A stretch of DNA of 64,000 nt from Manganibacter manganicus (lineage in GTDB: Bacteria > Pseudomonadota > Alphaproteobacteria > Rhizobiales > Rhizobiaceae): the NCBI RefSeq assembly GCF_002075885.1, contig NZ_MDET01000006.1, forward strand, positions 1 through 64,000. The letters are read 5' to 3'. Both the position numbers and the translations under genes were made by a program. The notes beneath the pieces are model-generated. The model made no database searches and was not told the origin of the DNA. It was given only the letters and a program-made list of their open reading frames with translations. Below are positions 63,460 to 64,000 of the stretch, piece after piece; positions within the stretch are counted from its first letter, which is position 1; each line of letters begins with the position of its first letter.

Positions 63460-63708
63460 TCAGTGCTTTCTGGCCTGCACCAGATAGGCCTCGATTATTT
63501 CCTCGCCGAGCCATTTGGCGGCTTCCATGCGGTGCAGACCCTCGACCAGCACATAGCGCTTGCCGTCATGGCGCACCTGGATCGGCGTCTTCATGCCGTT
63601 CTCGACAATGTCCTCGGCCAGATGCCGCACTGTCTCAGGATGCAGCGTCTTGCGCCGCGCCGCCGGCACATAAATGTCGTCGAGCCTGACCTCCACCACG
63701 CGCAGCAT
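63460..63708 (-). CDS. ParB/sulfiredoxin-like N-terminal domain protein
   Basis: The 82-residue protein begins MLRVVEVRLDDIYVPAARRK and continues with HPETVRHLAEDIVENGMKTPIQVRHDGKRYVLVEGLHRMEAAKWLG, the ParB-like nuclease fold with the GLHRMEA motif. AGGAG is 6 bases before the ATG at 63708, which decides against the longer frame. It contains only the N-terminal part of ParB, so it is not a chromosome-partition protein; function unknown. Confidence 0.85.
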   Translation of the reverse strand: MLRVVEVRLDDIYVPAARRKTLHPETVRHLAEDIVENGMKTPIQVRHDGKRYVLVEGLHRMEAAKWLGEEIIEAYLVQARKH

Positions 63709-63849
63709 GCCCACTCCTCTCTGATTGCCTCTGTCATAGATAAGGGCATCCGTGCGCACGGCCAAGTGCGGTTTCGCTGGACCGATGGTTTCCGGTTGAC
63801 GCCTTGCGCGCAGGCCGTTGAAATGCCGACCGATTGAACGGAACACCTC

Positions 63850-64000
63850 ATGCACGCCAAAGCCCCCTCGCCGATCGCCCGGACTGAACAGCCGGCCTCG
63901 CATCTGTTTTACGGGTCGCGCCAACGCCGGCCGCTGGTGGAGCGCGCCGAAGGCATCTATGTCTGGACGCAGGATGGGCGGCGCTTCATCGACGGTTCGA
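63850..64000 (+). CDS. Class III aminotransferase, N-terminal part (truncated by window end)
   Basis: The frame from ATG 63850 encodes 50 residues up to the window end. It ends with a segment (YVWTQDGRRFIDG) that matches the N-terminus of class III (ornithine/acetylornithine, beta-alanine) aminotransferases. The catalytic Lys region is outside the window. Probably an omega-aminotransferase; substrate unknown. Confidence 0.75.
   Translation, partial: MHAKAPSPIARTEQPASHLFYGSRQRRPLVERAEGIYVWTQDGRRFIDGS

Overview
The window looks like a chromosomal segment of an alphaproteobacterium of the order Hyphomicrobiales (Rhizobiales), most like the Mesorhizobium/Nitratireductor/Aquamicrobium group. Evidence: high GC, an alphaproteobacterial-type RNase E with a large acidic insertion, the DsbA-aroQ-accB-accC-aat and nearby DUF2155/NDUFA12 gene order, an adenosylcobalamin-dependent ribonucleotide reductase, an EcfG-type stress promoter, and intergenic palindromes typical of this order. 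There is no prophage, IS element, integrase or CRISPR array. The region is almost entirely housekeeping and core-accessory genes; foreignness is suspected only for the AT-richer HEPN-like gene at 61139 and, weakly, the RibD/DHFR-like gene at 35210.

Layout. 0-6.7 kb: tuf, tRNA-Gly, two Rnk-like (GreA/B C-terminal fold) proteins separated by a very strong hairpin, a CPA2 cation/proton antiporter fused to a universal-stress domain, tRNA-Tyr and rlmB. 6.7-11.3 kb: the glyoxylate assimilation operon gcl-hyi-glxR with a divergent IclR regulator; the shared AT-rich intergenic carries two exact 18-nt repeats. 11.3-16.7 kb: a small membrane protein, tRNA-Thr, NAD kinase, a DEAD-box helicase, an OmpA lipoprotein and prfB with a programmed +1 frameshift. 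16.8-24.7 kb: cell-wall genes mrcA and amidase, then rne. 24.8-31.4 kb: aminotransferase, M48 protease, DsbA, aroQ, accB, accC, aat. 31.4-35 kb: DUF2155, NDUFA12 (complex I), 2OG-Fe(II) oxygenase, gatB. 35.2-40.7 kb: RibD-like reductase, CBS protein, rhomboid protease, PAS, double PilZ, C93 transglutaminase-like peptidase, gamma carbonic anhydrase. 40.8-49.9 kb: cysE, HD protein, hydrolase, DUF192, double cold-shock protein, gloA, ilvA and a tandem pair of DUF900 lipoprotein hydrolases. 50-64 kb: tRNA-Leu, old yellow enzyme, wrbA, molybdopterin-binding protein, UspA (EcfG promoter), TauE/DUF1634, gpt, nrdJ with an NrdR box and long leader, a HEPN-like gene, a GH25 lysozyme lipoprotein, a ParB-like domain protein and the start of a class III aminotransferase.

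How the genes work together. gcl, hyi and glxR turn two glyoxylates into glycerate. DsbA and the M48 protease serve envelope protein quality control, while mrcA, the amidase, the OmpA lipoprotein and the GH25 lysozyme act on peptidoglycan. accB/accC provide the biotin carrier and carboxylase for malonyl-CoA. Regulation visible in the DNA includes the RF2 frameshift, an EcfG promoter before uspA, an NrdR box before nrdJ, candidate IclR sites, a candidate small RNA or leader at 37.5 kb, and several families of intergenic palindromes that sit repeatedly at the 3' ends of genes. I did not find an obviously new multi-gene system. The strongest unexplained items are the nrdJ leader, the candidate RNA at 37.5 kb, the gcl/iclR repeats, and the repeats that supply stop codons.
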